From positions 146,675-210,674 of the forward strand of contig MNCI01033651.1 of assembly GCA_015680685.1 (NCBI GenBank): a stretch of DNA of 64,000 nucleotides. Direction: 5' to 3'. The notes under the pieces are model-generated. The model was given only the letters and a program-made list of their open reading frames with translations. It searched no databases and was not told where the DNA came from. How positions within the stretch are numbered: position 1 is the stretch's first letter; every line of letters starts with the position of its first letter. The position numbers and the translations under genes were made by a program. Below are positions 21,759-32,937 of this stretch, one piece after another. This DNA comes from Gnetum montanum. Lineage: Eukaryota; Streptophyta; Gnetopsida; Gnetales; Gnetaceae.

Positions 21759-23088
21759 GTTGATGTTTAGAGGGCTTGCCTGAAAGACGTCGACAAAGAA
21801 TACGAAACACCAGATGGGTAAAAGTACCAACAGCGTTCATCAATGGTTACTCAAGTGTCGTCCTGTCAAAGCAAAACTGCAGAAATGAGGGAAACGGAAG
21901 ATAAAATGGTACGGGAGGGAATTCTTACGGAGGTAAGAGGAAAGAGGTTCGAGGAAGACTCAAGTGAGGTTTGGGGAAGACTCAAATGAGTTTTGGGGAA
22001 GACGCAAATGTGTGAGTATAATTTTTTTACACATAAGCACTTAGGCCTTCTCCTGCAATTGCGTTTGCATAGAGTTATGCCGTCATTTTGTAGATGAAGG
22101 GGCTTGTATAGATGAATTGTGTTGTGTCTGCACAGCCTGGATGAGTTGTGTTTCATCCATTTTGTCAACCCCCCCTTTTTTTTGCGTCCACTAGGTGAGT
22201 TGCATTACGCCGGTTTATGGACTTGATTGTAATGAAGATGCGGAAAGCGTATACTGCATATTCACATTTTGCATAAGGGGAACATATGGAATGGTTAAGG
22301 AGGGTATTGAGAGCTAGAGGTAGTATTATGAGAAAAATAGGGATGCCTAAGCAGCCATTTCAAAACGCTGTCTGTATTTCACCCCTCAGATGAACGCACC
22401 TTTGAATGACATCCCCATAGCAAGTGACCTAAAACCAAAGAAGAAAACAAAGGACACCATTGCGCAGTCGAATCACCGAAGAGGTTGTTGAAACAAGTAC
22501 CGTTTGGGGCGAGACAAAGTGAGCGGGCCGTGAAGGTGGAACCATAGCAAGAGGCCAGGGTCTTCAATGTTAACACTCGACCCAGCATATCACCGCCAAA
22601 GATCATCAGACTCATCGCACCTGGCTAGTTACGCAAAGAACCAGCTAGGTGAATCTATGAAGCCAGAGCCTGATAGTGATGATGAGCGGAGATCCCCAAG
22701 GTTGTAGTTGATGAGAACTCCTTTAGGGCTCCGAGCGATGAAACTAACCTCTCAGAGGTACCACTGCTGAAATGGGTGCAGTGATGGCATCTTCGAGGGG
22801 TCAGTAGTATGCCTTTCAGCACGTCCGAGGAATCAGTAGAATGCCTGTGAGGTAGCGACATTGGGGGCTGACCTAACATCCCACCCCATTTATTTTGCAG
22901 CCGCACAGAGATGATTACGCTCGCTTGATTCGCATGTTGGCAGTTTGTAGGTCCTAGTTTTAAGTCCTGGTAGACTGTCGTTGCTGGTTTTAACTCCCAG
23001 CAGACCATGGCCCCAGTTTAAAGTCTGGGCGAACTGAAAAATGCTAGTTTTACATCGTAGTGGATGGTGGTAGAGCTGATTTATGATC
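21759..23088 (-). other. 3' untranslated region of element B
   Basis: No protein is recognised between integrase and the polypurine tract. The about 60 bp next to the polypurine tract (to about 21815) are shared with 63409-63470. At 22950-23085 there are five imperfect copies of a unit of about 31 bp built on GCTAGTTTTAAGTCC and GGTAGACTG, a minisatellite just after the integrase stop. Short minus frames at 22379-22615 and 22655-23008 look like noise. Confidence 0.5.
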
Positions 23089-24174
23089 TCAACAGACCGT
23101 GCTATGGATGTTCATAGGATTCGGTAACTCATTGCCATTGATATCTGCTAACTTGAATGCACCATTGCCATACACATCAGCTACCAAGAAAGGGTCTTCC
23201 CAGTTTCTTGAGAACTTGCCTACTAGTTCATGAACGACCTTGAGAACCAAATCTCCCTTCTCGATAGGACGTTGTTGAAGATTATGACGGTGCTTCTGCC
23301 TTTGCTTATCTTGATAATTTTCAATGGTATCAAGTGTTGGTATTCGCTTCTCCTCTACTAAATCCAAATCCATGATCCGAGACTCGATGTGTTGAGCGTT
23401 ATTTATAATCGTGGAGGGGACCATTCGCAGAGAAAAAACTTGTACTTCGAGGGGCAGCACCGCCTCATATCCATAGACTAGGCTATAGGGTGTACTGTTT
23501 GTAGCTGTTCTACATGTAGTACGATACGCCCATAGCACATAGAGGATCTTTTCATGCCACCGTCTCTTGTTGCTGTTGAGCATCTTCTTGAGCAGGTTGA
23601 TAATGACCTTGTTTATCACTTCAGCTTGACCATTCACTTGTGGGTAATAAGGCGAGGAAAAATATTGTTTAATACCGAGGCTATCACAAAAGGATTTGGT
23701 TTCCAGACTGCTAAACTGTGGCCCATTGTCGGTCACGATAGTCATCGGGAGACCAAATCTGGTTACAATGTTATCTAAAATGAAATAGGAGATTTGTTGA
23801 GATGTGATCTTTCGCAAAGGAATGGCTTCCACCCACTTCGTGAAATACTCAGTAGCGGTGATTATGAAGCTGTGAACTGTGGTAGATCTTGGTGTGATGG
23901 GCCCTATAATGTCTAGTCCCCATCGTTGAAAGGGCCATGTTATCTGAGTTGTGTGCAGTTCTGTAGGCGACACGTGTATAAGGTTTGCGTAATGCTGACA
24001 CGTGTTGCATGTTTTAACCTTTGTAAGACAGTCTTTTTCCATGTACGGCCAATAATACCCTAAGCGTTGGATTTTAGAGGCCCTGGCTCGTGGTGCTACG
24101 TGTCCTCTACATAACCCCTCGTGCACCTCGCCAACTATACGTTGTGCCTGTTCTTTTTTAATGCAAGTAAGCAA
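23089..24174 (-). CDS. Ty3 (Tat) integrase, element B, open frame
   Basis: The best preserved retroelement frame in the window: 361 codons without a stop. The HHCC zinc-binding domain has His18, His25, Cys56 and Cys59; the DDE core has Asp88 (WGLDIIGP), Asp149 (TDNGPQF) and Glu185 (NGQAEV), with D-x35-E spacing. The C-terminal part reads KGDLVLK and then the W-x-x-P-F-L-V segment, and ends in TGA near the usual end of Tat integrases. It is normally the last domain of a polyprotein, so the ATG is an internal Met and the separate frame is a by-product of upstream stops. The catalytic residues are complete, but without its polyprotein it is unlikely to be expressed. Confidence 0.9.
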   Translation of the reverse strand: MLTCIKKEQAQRIVGEVHEGLCRGHVAPRARASKIQRLGYYWPYMEKDCLTKVKTCNTCQHYANLIHVSPTELHTTQITWPFQRWGLDIIGPITPRSTTVHSFIITATEYFTKWVEAIPLRKITSQQISYFILDNIVTRFGLPMTIVTDNGPQFSSLETKSFCDSLGIKQYFSSPYYPQVNGQAEVINKVIINLLKKMLNSNKRRWHEKILYVLWAYRTTCRTATNSTPYSLVYGYEAVLPLEVQVFSLRMVPSTIINNAQHIESRIMDLDLVEEKRIPTLDTIENYQDKQRQKHRHNLQQRPIEKGDLVLKVVHELVGKFSRNWEDPFLVADVYGNGAFKLADINGNELPNPMNIHSTVC

Positions 24175-24255
24175 TACTCCATCAAAAGAGCGTCTACAAA
24201 GGGTACTATCTCCTATGATGACATACTGCCTAGCTCGGTTACGGATTGCATCTTT

Positions 24256-24800
24256 CTACGCACGTGTTAGCTCGTGTGGTGGTTCGCCATGCAAGAGGTA
24301 AGTTTTAATGTTGTCATACCACTCTGGCGTTCTATCCTTGAGCAGTGAAGATATTTGCACTGCCTGAATGATAGGATCTGTACAATCTGTTATTAATGCG
24401 GGATAGGTCTCGAATAGGTGCGATGACATGTTTAAAGCTAATGTAGCCAGTGCATCGGCTAGTGTGTTGTCATTTCGAGGCACGTGTTGGGCATCGATCA
24501 TTGTGAACTGCTTCAGAAGATCTTTAGCCATATCGCAGTAGCGCTATAGATATGCAGCCTTGCAGGCGTAGACTCCTGTGATTTGATTTATAACAAGCAT
24601 CGAATCGCCCCTAATTGCCAGGTGTTGAACATCAAGCTCTTTGGCTATTAATAATCCCCTGAGGAGCCCCTCGTACTCTGCCATGTTGTTCATACAGGGA
24701 AAGGTCAAGCGGTAGGCGTGCAGATGCACATCCTCAGCTCATAGCGTAATGACGTGGTGGCACTGCCGCCTTTAGCGGTTGAAGCTCCGTCAAAGTGTAA
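24256..24800 (-). pseudogene. Archaeal-type RNase H and linker, element B
   Basis: Second ribonuclease H of the Tat lineage, placed after RNase H1. The catalytic residues are all readable although the frame breaks near 24730: Asp in MLHFDGASTAKG (about 24790), Glu in NNMAEYEGLL, Asp in IRGDSMLV, and Asp in NTLADALATLA (24256-24531). The domain likely helps remove RNA primers during reverse transcription. A frameshift and stops separate it from integrase. Confidence 0.8.
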
Positions 24801-25337
24801 CATCGCTTCAAGGCCTGTTAGAATAGGGCTTAGACTATGTACATGCTCGTCTGGAAATTCAGGCTCTATGGTTGCTTGACTGTCAATAGGCGATGTTACT
24901 AGTTGTTCAGCTATTGCTTGGCCTTTCGTAGAAGATTGACCAATATAATGTAGATCGAATTCTGCCGTGATAGCTTTCCAATGAGCTATTTTACTACTTT
25001 CGTACAGGTTATGTGTAATAGCCCTAAGGATGTTATTTTTGCAGATTATGTTGACCTGGCTACGGAAAAGATAGTGTCTGCACTTTTTGAGCATAAATAC
25101 TAATGCTAAGCAATTACGCTCTACTTCCTTATACCTCGTTTGATACGCACATAGAGCATGACTCAAGTAGTAGATGGATATTTCTGACCCATCATCCCTC
25201 TTTTGACAGAGTAATGCAGCTAAGGCTACGTCTAATGTTGCGAGGTAAATGTAAAATGGTTGATCCCTTTGTGGCGGGAATACTATTGGCAAGCGTTGAA
25301 GTTCTTGCTTCAAGCTATCAAACACACGCTGACAATT
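24705..25337 (-). pseudogene. RNase H1-like domain, element B
   Basis: Tethered RNase H following the RT. The open frame 25325-24705 begins with the RT connection (VFDSLKQEL) and holds FYIYLATLDVALAALLCQK, then YYLSHAL and YKEVERNCLALVFMLKKCRHY, the usual Ty3 RNase H pattern. It runs into the archaeal-type RNase H at its end. In Tat elements this first RNase H is often degenerate. Confidence 0.8.
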
Positions 25338-26546
25338 GTCTATCCATTCGAAATTAACCCCCTTTTTTAGTAGATGCTACATAGGGTGTAATTTATCGGT
25401 TAATCTCGAAATGAACTGCCTGATAAACTGTAACCTCCCTTGCAACCTGCGTAATTGCTTGAGGTTTGTAGGGGGTGTCAATTCAACAATGGCTTTGACT
25501 TTGTCAGGGTCTACTCATATACCAGTTTCCGATACCACAAACCCCAGCATGCGTCCAGTTTTGACTCCGAATATGCACTTCTTTGGGTTGAGCCGAAGGT
25601 CGTATTTAGAGCATCTTTTAAGGACTAACTTTAGATCCTCCGAATGATCTTCTGACCTTATAGACTTAATAGCTATATCATCAACATAATCATTCAGTCT
25701 CCCTAGGAGGTAATCACTAAAGATATATGTCATAGCTCATTGATACGTAGCTCCGGCATTTTTTAAACTAAAAGGCATTATGGTGTAACAAAAGGTCCCC
25801 TAGGGTGTCATGAATGTTGTTGTCAGCTGGTGTTCTGGGTTGATGCGTATTTGATTGTAGCCCGAGAAGCCATCCATGAAGGATAAAAGAGCATGCCCAG
25901 CGGTTGTATCCACTAGTTAGTCAATACTCGGTAATGGGAAATTATCCTTGATTGTAGCTTTGTTCAAGTCTCGGAAGTCTATGCAGATGCGTATCCCTCC
26001 GGTCTTTTTGGGGACAACTACAATGTTAGATACCCATTCTGAGTAATCGACCGTGCAAATAAAACCAGCCTAGTACAATTTAGTGATCTCATCATGTACT
26101 GCTAGCGTGACTTCTGGCTTAATTTTTCATGCTTTCTGTATAATTGCTTTGATATGGGGATCTAGAATTATGTTGTGTTGTATTAACCTTGGGTCTAGTC
26201 CCGGCATATCTTCGTATGACCATGCAAACACTGTGATGTTGTTCTGGAGGACCTGTTTTATGTTGTCATGTGCCTTTTAGTCTAGTAAATAATTAACCTT
26301 AAGAGTTTTAGTCTCACCTCTATGTGTAACCATAGAGACCTCGTTAAGGGGGTCTTCGGTTACATCTCCAGCTTCCAGATCTAGCGTGCGCATCGATTGT
26401 TCTGGCCAGTCTAGAGATGTTTCTAACGTGGCTATGGTTGCATCATCGAGGGCAAGGTTAGTTTCTACTAGCGTGGGATCAAATTGTCTAATGATTTCCC
26501 CATGGGGGCCTGTTAAAACTAGGAGTGCAAATAAAGTTTCGTCCAT
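25338..26546 (-). pseudogene. Ty3 (Tat) reverse transcriptase, element B
   Basis: The frame opens at 26546 with an acidic linker (to 26277), then a stop, then ITVFAWSYEDMPGLDP (about 26190-26240), the segment that precedes RT in Tat elements. RT blocks follow: SEWVSNIVVV, ICIDFRDLNKA, LLSFMDGFSGYNQI, and the active site YVDDIAIKS near 25680, with LNPKKCIFGVK after it. In-frame stops interrupt the blocks, several of them TAG or TAA positions that were probably Gln. The polymerase aspartates are present. Upstream, the protease is about 9.7 kb away, across the opposite-strand gene. Confidence 0.85.
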
Positions 26547-26925
26547 TTGCCAACTGTCCTACAAAATTACCAAATATGAAAGTGGTTAGGAAAAATGCTA
26601 AGTTAAATGTTGCTAGTATTAACATATGACGCGTGGTTTAGTCTAAAAAGAAAAAGGATGTGATGTGACGTTGCTGAGCGTGAGAAGCTAACTGAATTTT
26701 GAACATCGTGAACAGCCTGTAATTAATGCGACTTGATTACGAGGAGATAAGATGCAGTAGTTTAAGGTCGTTTCGGACCATAATGCATGCGATATCTACC
26801 ATAATTAATGCCTTGATCTTCGAGTTCCAGCTCATACTGACACTAGTATTTGGGCAAGTCTCGCTTAAATCGGGCATCAAGTCGGTTAGTTTTCCATATA
26901 AGTAGGTAGTTCTTATCGAAAATAG
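26547..26925. other. Spacer between RT and opposite-strand gene
   Basis: No domain recognised on either strand. If the plus-strand gene starts with a promoter and ATG exon, it should lie here; no convincing TATA plus ATG pair was found. Confidence 0.35.
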
Positions 26926-27155
26926 GCTATTGGCTATCGCAAATTTGAATTCTTAGCTGTCACAGAGAGAAAGAGAAAGAGCAAAAGATTGCAGCGCGTT
27001 ATTTGTGAAGGTGTGAAGGTGTTCAGGACTGTAACAATAGCGCTGAAAGTGAGAGGAAAGAATACCAAATTGGCTAAAATCGACGAAGTACAAGGGAGCC
27101 TGCAACGTGCTTCGCAGGCCTTGGTCGAAGTGAGAGATGTCACTCCCCTGAATCG
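26926..27155 (+). CDS. Opposite-strand gene, upstream exon (basic)
   Basis: Open for 76 codons from a TAG at 26923 to a donor CG|GTAGAC at 27155. The peptide is rich in Lys and Arg (TERKRKSKRLQRV near its start) and could act as a nuclear-localising or nucleic-acid-binding tail. It has no Met, so a further exon must lie upstream or the exon begins at an internal acceptor (a TTCTTAG at 26949-26955 is possible). Phase 2 at the donor matches the acceptor phase of exon A. Confidence 0.45.
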
Positions 27156-30100
27156 GTAGACCATCTCTTACTTACTTGTATTGCTTCCTCTGATATGCTT
27201 TTTTTTTGTTATGTTTATCTTTTTGCGTCATCTGCGTAAACTAGAATTTTTGGCTGTAGACCTCGTATTAAAATGAGGGTTTAGACAACAGTATTGCGTC
27301 TATCGCCATTGTCTGAGACAAACCTTATACTATTACAAGGGTTTAGGCAATTTCGGCTGTATGGCTAAAGCGTAATTTTGTAAATTTTCCTATAGTTTAA
27401 GCATCCAATCGGAATTTAGATGGTAACATGTTTATTTTCTATACAGTATCATGATGAAACCCATCCTAATCATTTTGGATATAGTCAGGGTTTTATGTTG
27501 TATAAACCCTATCGTACCTAATGTTCCTCCCCCTTAGACTCAGTTGCAGGGGAAGGCTATATGGTTTTGGAAGGGTGCGCTGGAGTTTTTGCAGTTTTTG
27601 CTGCGTAATTACAGTATTATTGTGTGGTCGCATTTGTCGAGGGATGTGGCTGGAGCTTTTTTGGAACATCTGTTAGTCGGTTCTACGCAGGGTGTCCTGA
27701 CTTTCCTAACAAATGGGGCTATTGATACTGGTCATCCTCAAGATCGTAAACTTAGCGCTAGAGGATTGAGACGCTTAAGTTGGATCTGGGAGATGCCCAG
27801 ATTTAGCTGTTATCATGCATATAATACTTTGTTCGTGGCTCGTCATGTCTCGACTTACTTTCACAATCCCCCAGGCATAGTGTATTATTTGGGTAGGTAA
27901 GTTATTTTATTGGCGGTATTGTTATTATGTTTTGTAATGTCTAAATTTGTAAAGCGTAGGATAATAATATGTTATATGATACAGGTTTTTCATCAACGAA
28001 AATGGATTAGTAGGCAATAATGATACATTGACCTGGACCGAAACGGTAATAAATGAGTTTACGTCCACCAGCAACGTACGCGTTGGTGTAATGGGGCAAA
28101 TGGCCTTCGACATTCCTGAGTATCCCACCCGTTATGCTGATTCTTTTAAAAATTGTCAGAATCTTGGGTGGTTACATGAGGAATGGACTTTGAACCCACC
28201 CCTGCGTAAACTAGAATTTTTGGTTGTAGACCTTGTATTAAAATGAGGGTTTAGACAACAGTATTGCGTCTATCGCCATTTTCTGAGACAAACCTTATAC
28301 TATTACAAGGGTTTAGGCAATTTCGGCTATATGGCTAAAGCGTAATTTTGTAAATTTTCCTATAGTTTAAGCATGCAATCGGAATCTAGATGGTAACATG
28401 TTTATTTTATGTACAGTATCATGATGAAACCCATCCTAATCATTTTGGATATAGTCGGGGTTTTATGTTGTATAAACCCTATCATACCCAATGTTCCTGC
28501 CTCTTGGACTCGATTGCAGGGGAAGGCTATATGGTTTTGGAAGTGTGCACTGGAGTTTTTGCAGTTTTTGCTGCGTAATTACAGTATTATTGTGTGGTTG
28601 CATTTGTCGGGAGATGTGGCTGGAGCTATTTTGGAACATCTGTTAGTCGGTTCTACACAGGGCATCCTGACTTTCCTGACAAATGGGGCTATTGATACTA
28701 GTCATCCTCAAGATCACGAACTTAGTGCTAGAGGATTGAGACGCTTAAGTTGGATCTGGGAGATGCCCAGATTTAGCTGTTATCATGTGTATAATACTTT
28801 GTTCGTGGCTCGTCATGTCTCGACTTACTTTCACAATCCCCCAGGCATAGTGTATTATTCGGGCAGGTAAGTTATTTTATTGGCGGTATTGTTATTATGT
28901 TTTGTAATGTCTAAATTTGTAAAGCGTAGGATAATAATATGTTATATGATACAGGTTTTTCATCAACGAAAATGGATTAGTAGGCAATAATGATACATTG
29001 ACCTGGACCGAAATGGTAATAAATGAGTTTACGTCCACCAGCAACGTACGCGTTGGTGTAATGGGGCAAATGGCCTCCAACATTCCTGAGTATCCCACCC
29101 GTTATGCTGATTCTTTCAAAAATTGTCAGAATCTTGGGTGGTTACATGAGGAATGGACTTTGAACCCACCCCTGCGTAAACTAGAATTTTTGGCTGTAGA
29201 CCTCGTATTAAAATGAGGGTTTAGACAACAGTATTGCGTCTATCGCCATTGTCTGAGACAAACCTTATACTATTACAAGGGTTTAGGCAATTTCGGCTGT
29301 ATGGCTAAAGCATAATTTTGTAAATTTTCCTATAGTTTAAGCATGCAATCGGAATCTAGATGGTAACATGTTTATTTTCTGTACAGTATCATGATGAAAC
29401 CCATCCTAATCATTTTGGATATAGTCGGGGTTTTATGTTGTATAAACCCTATCGTACCCAATGTTCCTCCCCCTTAGACTCGATTGCAGGGGAAGGCTAT
29501 ATGGTTTTGGAAGGGTGCGCTGGAGTTTTTGCAGTTTTTTCTACGTAATTACAGTATTATTGTGTGGTCGCATTTGTCGGGGGATGTGGCTGGAGCTATT
29601 TTGGAACATCTGTTAGTCGGTTCTACGCAGGGCGTCCTGACTTTCCTGACAAATGGGGCTATTGATACTGGTCATCCTCAAGATCGCGAACTTAGTGCTA
29701 GAGGATTGAGACGCTTAAGTTGGATCTGGGAGATGCCCAGATTTAGCTGTTATCATGCGTATAATACTTTGTTCGTGGCTCGTCATGTCTCGACTTACTT
29801 TCACAATCCCCCAGGCATAGTGTATTATTCGGGCAGGTAAGTTATTTTATTGGCGGTATTGTTATTATGTTTTGTAATGTCTAAATTTGTAAAGCGTAGG
29901 ATAATAATATGTTATATGATACAGGTTTTTCATCAACGAAAATGGATTAGTAGGCAATAATGATACATTGACCTGGACCGAAACGGTAATAAATGAGTTT
30001 ACGTCCACCAGCAACGTACGCGTTGGTGTAATGGGGCAAATGGCCTTCGACATTCCTGAGTATCCCACCCGTTATGCTGATTCTTTTAAAAATTGTCAGA

Positions 30101-31421
30101 ATCTTGGGTGGTTACATGAGGAATGGACTTTGAACCCACCCCTGCGTAAACTAGAATTTTTGGTTGTAGACCTTGTATTAAAATGAGGGTTTAGACAACA
30201 GTATTGCGTCTATCGCCATTGTCTGAGACAAACCTTATACTATTACAAGGGTTTAGGCAATTTTGGCTGTATGGCTAAAGCATAATTTTGTAAATTTTCC
30301 TATAGTTTAAGCATGCAATCGGAATCTAGATGGTAACATGTTTATTTTCTGTACAGTATCATGATGAAACCCATCCTAATCATTTTGGATATAGTCGGGG
30401 TATTATGTTGTATAAACCCTATCGTACCCAATGTTCCTCCCCCTTAGACACGGTTGCAGGGGAAGGCTATATGGTTTTGGAAGGGTGCACTGGAGTTTTT
30501 GCAGTTTTTTCTGCGTAATTACAGTATTATTGTGTGGTCGCATTTGTCAGGGGATGTGGCTGGAGCTATTTTGGAACATCTGTTAGTCGGTTCTACGCAG
30601 GGCGTCCTGACTTTCCTGACAAATGGGGCTATTGATACTGGTCATCCTCAAGATCGCGAACTTAACTCTAGAGGATTGAGACGCTTAAGTTGGATCTGGG
30701 AGATGCCCAAATTTAGCTGTTATCATGCGTATAATACTTTGTTCGTGGCTCATCATGTCTTGACTTACTTTCACAATCCCCCAGGCACAGTGTATTATTT
30801 GGGCAGGTAAGTTATTTTATTGGCGGTATTGTTATTATGTTTTGTAATGTCTAAATTTGTAAAGCGTAGGATAATAATATGTTATATGATACAGGTTTTT
30901 CATCAACGAAAATGGATTAGCAGGCAATAATGATACATTGACTTGGACCGAAACGGTAATAAATGAGTTTACGTCCACCAGCAACGTACGCGTTGGTGTA
31001 ATGGGGCAAATGGCCTTCGAAATTCCTGAGTATCCCACCCGTTATGCTGATTCTTTTAAAAATTGTCAGAATCTTGGGTGGTTACATGAGGAATGGACTT
31101 TGAACCCACCCCTGCGTAAACTAGAATTTTTGGCTGTAGACCTTGTATTAAAATGAGGGTTTAGACAACAGTATTGCGTCTATCGCCATTGTCTGAGACA
31201 AACCTTATACTATTAAAAGGGTTTAGGCAATTTCGGCTGTATGGCTAAAGCGTAATTTTGTAAATTTTCCTATAGTTTAAGCATGCAATCGGAATCTAGA
31301 TGGTAACATGTTTATTTTCTGTACAGTATCATGATGAAACCCATCCTAATCATTTTGGATATAGTCGGGGTTTTATGTTGTATAAACCCTATCGTACCCA
31401 ATGTTCCTCCCCCTTAGACTC

Positions 31422-31905
31422 NNNNNNNNNNNNNNNNNNNNNNNNNNNNNNNNNNNNNNNNNNNNNNNNNNNNNNNNNNNNNNNNNNNNNNNNNNNNNNN
31501 NNNNNNNNNNNNNNNNNNNNNNNNNNNNNNNNNNNNNNNNNNNNNNNNNNNNNNNNNNNNNNNNNNNNNNNNNNNNNNNNNNNNNNNNNNNNNNNNNNNN
31601 NNNNNNNNNNNNNNNNNNNNNNNNNNNNNNNNNNNNNNNNNNNNNNNNNNNNNNNNNNNNNNNNNNNNNNNNNNNNNNNNNNNNNNNNNNNNNNNNNNNN
31701 NNNNNNNNNNNNNNNNNNNNNNNNNNNNNNNNNNNNNNNNNNNNNNNNNNNNNNNNNNNNNNNNNNNNNNNNNNNNNNNNNNNNNNNNNNNNNNNNNNNN
31801 NNNNNNNNNNNNNNNNNNNNNNNNNNNNNNNNNNNNNNNNNNNNNNNNNNNNNNNNNNNNNNNNNNNNNNNNNNNNNNNNNNNNNNNNNNNNNNNNNNNN
31901 NNNNN
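31422..31905. other. Assembly gap (484 N) in the tandem array
   Basis: Run of N inside unit 5. The repeat phase across the gap is off: sequence after the gap is at unit offset about 107, which would place the unit start at about 31802, not at 31115 plus a multiple of 970. The gap length is therefore an estimate and the real number of units is unknown. Frames read through the N run are meaningless. Confidence 0.95.
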
Positions 31906-32015
31906 AAGGGTTTAGGCAATTTCGGCTATATGGCTAAAGCGTAATTTTGTAAATTTTCCTATAGTTTAAGCATGCAATCGGAATCTAGATGGTAACATGT
32001 TTATTTTATGTACAG

Positions 32016-32465
32016 TATCATGATGAAACCCATCCTAATCATTTTGGATATAGTCGGGGTTTTATGTTGTATAAACCCTATCATACCCAATGTTCCTGCC
32101 TCTTGGACTCGATTGCAGGGGAAGGCTATATGGTTTTGGAAGTGTGCACTGGAGTTTTTGCAGTTTTTGCTGCGTAATTACAGTATTATTGTGTGGTTGC
32201 ATTTGTCGGGAGATGTGGCTGGAGCTATTTTGGAACATCTGTTAGTCGGTTCTACACAGGGCATCCTGACTTTCCTGACAAATGGGGCTATTGATACTAG
32301 TCATCCTCAAGATCACGAACTTAGTGCTAGAGGATTGAGACGCTTAAGTTGGATCTGGGAGATGCCCAGATTTAGCTGTTATCATGTGTATAATACTTTG
32401 TTCGTGGCTCGTCATGTCTCGACTTACTTTCACAATCCCCCAGGCATAGTGTATTATTCGGGCAG
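32016..32465 (+). CDS. Opposite-strand gene, exon A (last unit)
   Basis: 150-codon exon between acceptor TGTACAG and donor GGCAG|GTAAGT. The encoded segment is hydrophobic at its start (MMKPILIILDIVGVLCCI, which could be a membrane or buried helix) and then globular, with aromatic-rich phrases such as RLSWIWEMPRFSCYH. The protein is identical to that of unit 2 (28417-28866) across the exon, while units 1, 3 and 4 carry a stop. No family recognised. Confidence 0.6.
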
Positions 32466-32553
32466 GTAAGTTATTTTATTGGCGGTATTGTTATTATGTT
32501 TTGTAATGTCTAAATTTGTAAAGCGTAGGATAATAATATGTTATATGATACAG

Positions 32554-32828
32554 GTTTTTCATCAACGAAAGTGGATTAGTAGGCAATAATGATACATTGA
32601 CCTGGACCGAAACGGTAATAAATGAGTTTACGTCCACCAGCAACGTACGCGTTGGTGTAATGGGGCAAATGGCCTCCAACATTCCTGAGTATCCCACCCG
32701 TTATGCTGATTCTTTCAAAAATTGTCAGAATCTTGGGTGGTTACATGAGGAATGGACTTTGAACCCACCCCTCACCCTCGCGGACATGCAAAGGAAGCTC
32801 CCTCCATTTCCTTTGTCATTTGGACCTG
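32554..32828 (+). CDS. Opposite-strand gene, exon B (last unit)
   Basis: Exon from acceptor ATACAG to donor CCTG|GTAAGA. It starts FFINESGLVGNNDTLTW and ends TLADMQRKLPPFPLSFGP. In the earlier units the exon text stops matching after NPPL and runs into a stop within 15 codons. This is therefore the only B exon that can be joined to the rest of the gene. Confidence 0.6.
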
Positions 32829-32937
32829 GTAAGATTTCGTTGCTGCTATTATTTACAGGATATTATATTTTTTTTTGTGTTTTGAAATGTTGCGTAACAA
32901 TGTTTTCGCTCTCTTGACTTGTGCTTCATGTTATCAG

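Larger units (their letters stand above)
27235..32772 (+). repeat. 970-bp tandem array of an exon-intron-exon unit
   Basis: Units start at CGTAAACTAGAATTTT: 27235, 28205, 29175, 30145 and 31115, exactly 970 bp apart, then a gap of 484 N (31422-31905) and a last unit to 32772. Each unit holds intron sequence, exon A (after TACAG), an intron of about 88 nt (GTAAGT...ATACAG) and exon B. Units differ by a few percent. Exon A is open only in units 2 and 6; units 1, 3 and 4 have TAG where units 2 and 6 have TGG (unit 5 is cut by the gap just after the same TAG). Only the last exon B runs on into the unique downstream exon sequence, at CCACCCCT|CACCCTC; in the others CCACCCCT is followed by the next unit. 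The array arose by duplicating an internal piece of the gene. Confidence 0.95.

Noticed and set aside
28390-28578. Second open frame over the start of exon A in each array unit
   Set aside because: It is open in several units but does not reach the splice donor, and does not connect to exon B. The other frame does both.
28895-29098. 67-codon minus-strand frame repeated in each unit
   Set aside because: It is the complement of exon B and its intron, recurring only because the unit is repeated.
31300-31944. Long open frames on both strands across the N run
   Set aside because: They are made of undetermined bases; only the first and last few codons are real sequence.
31992-32015. GTAACATG...TACAG as a tiny intron before exon A
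   Set aside because: 24 nt is too short for a plant intron. The TACAG is better read as the acceptor of a long intron starting at 27156.
27235-32772. Satellite DNA or centromeric repeat
   Set aside because: The unit contains exons and splice sites of the surrounding gene and is confined to it.
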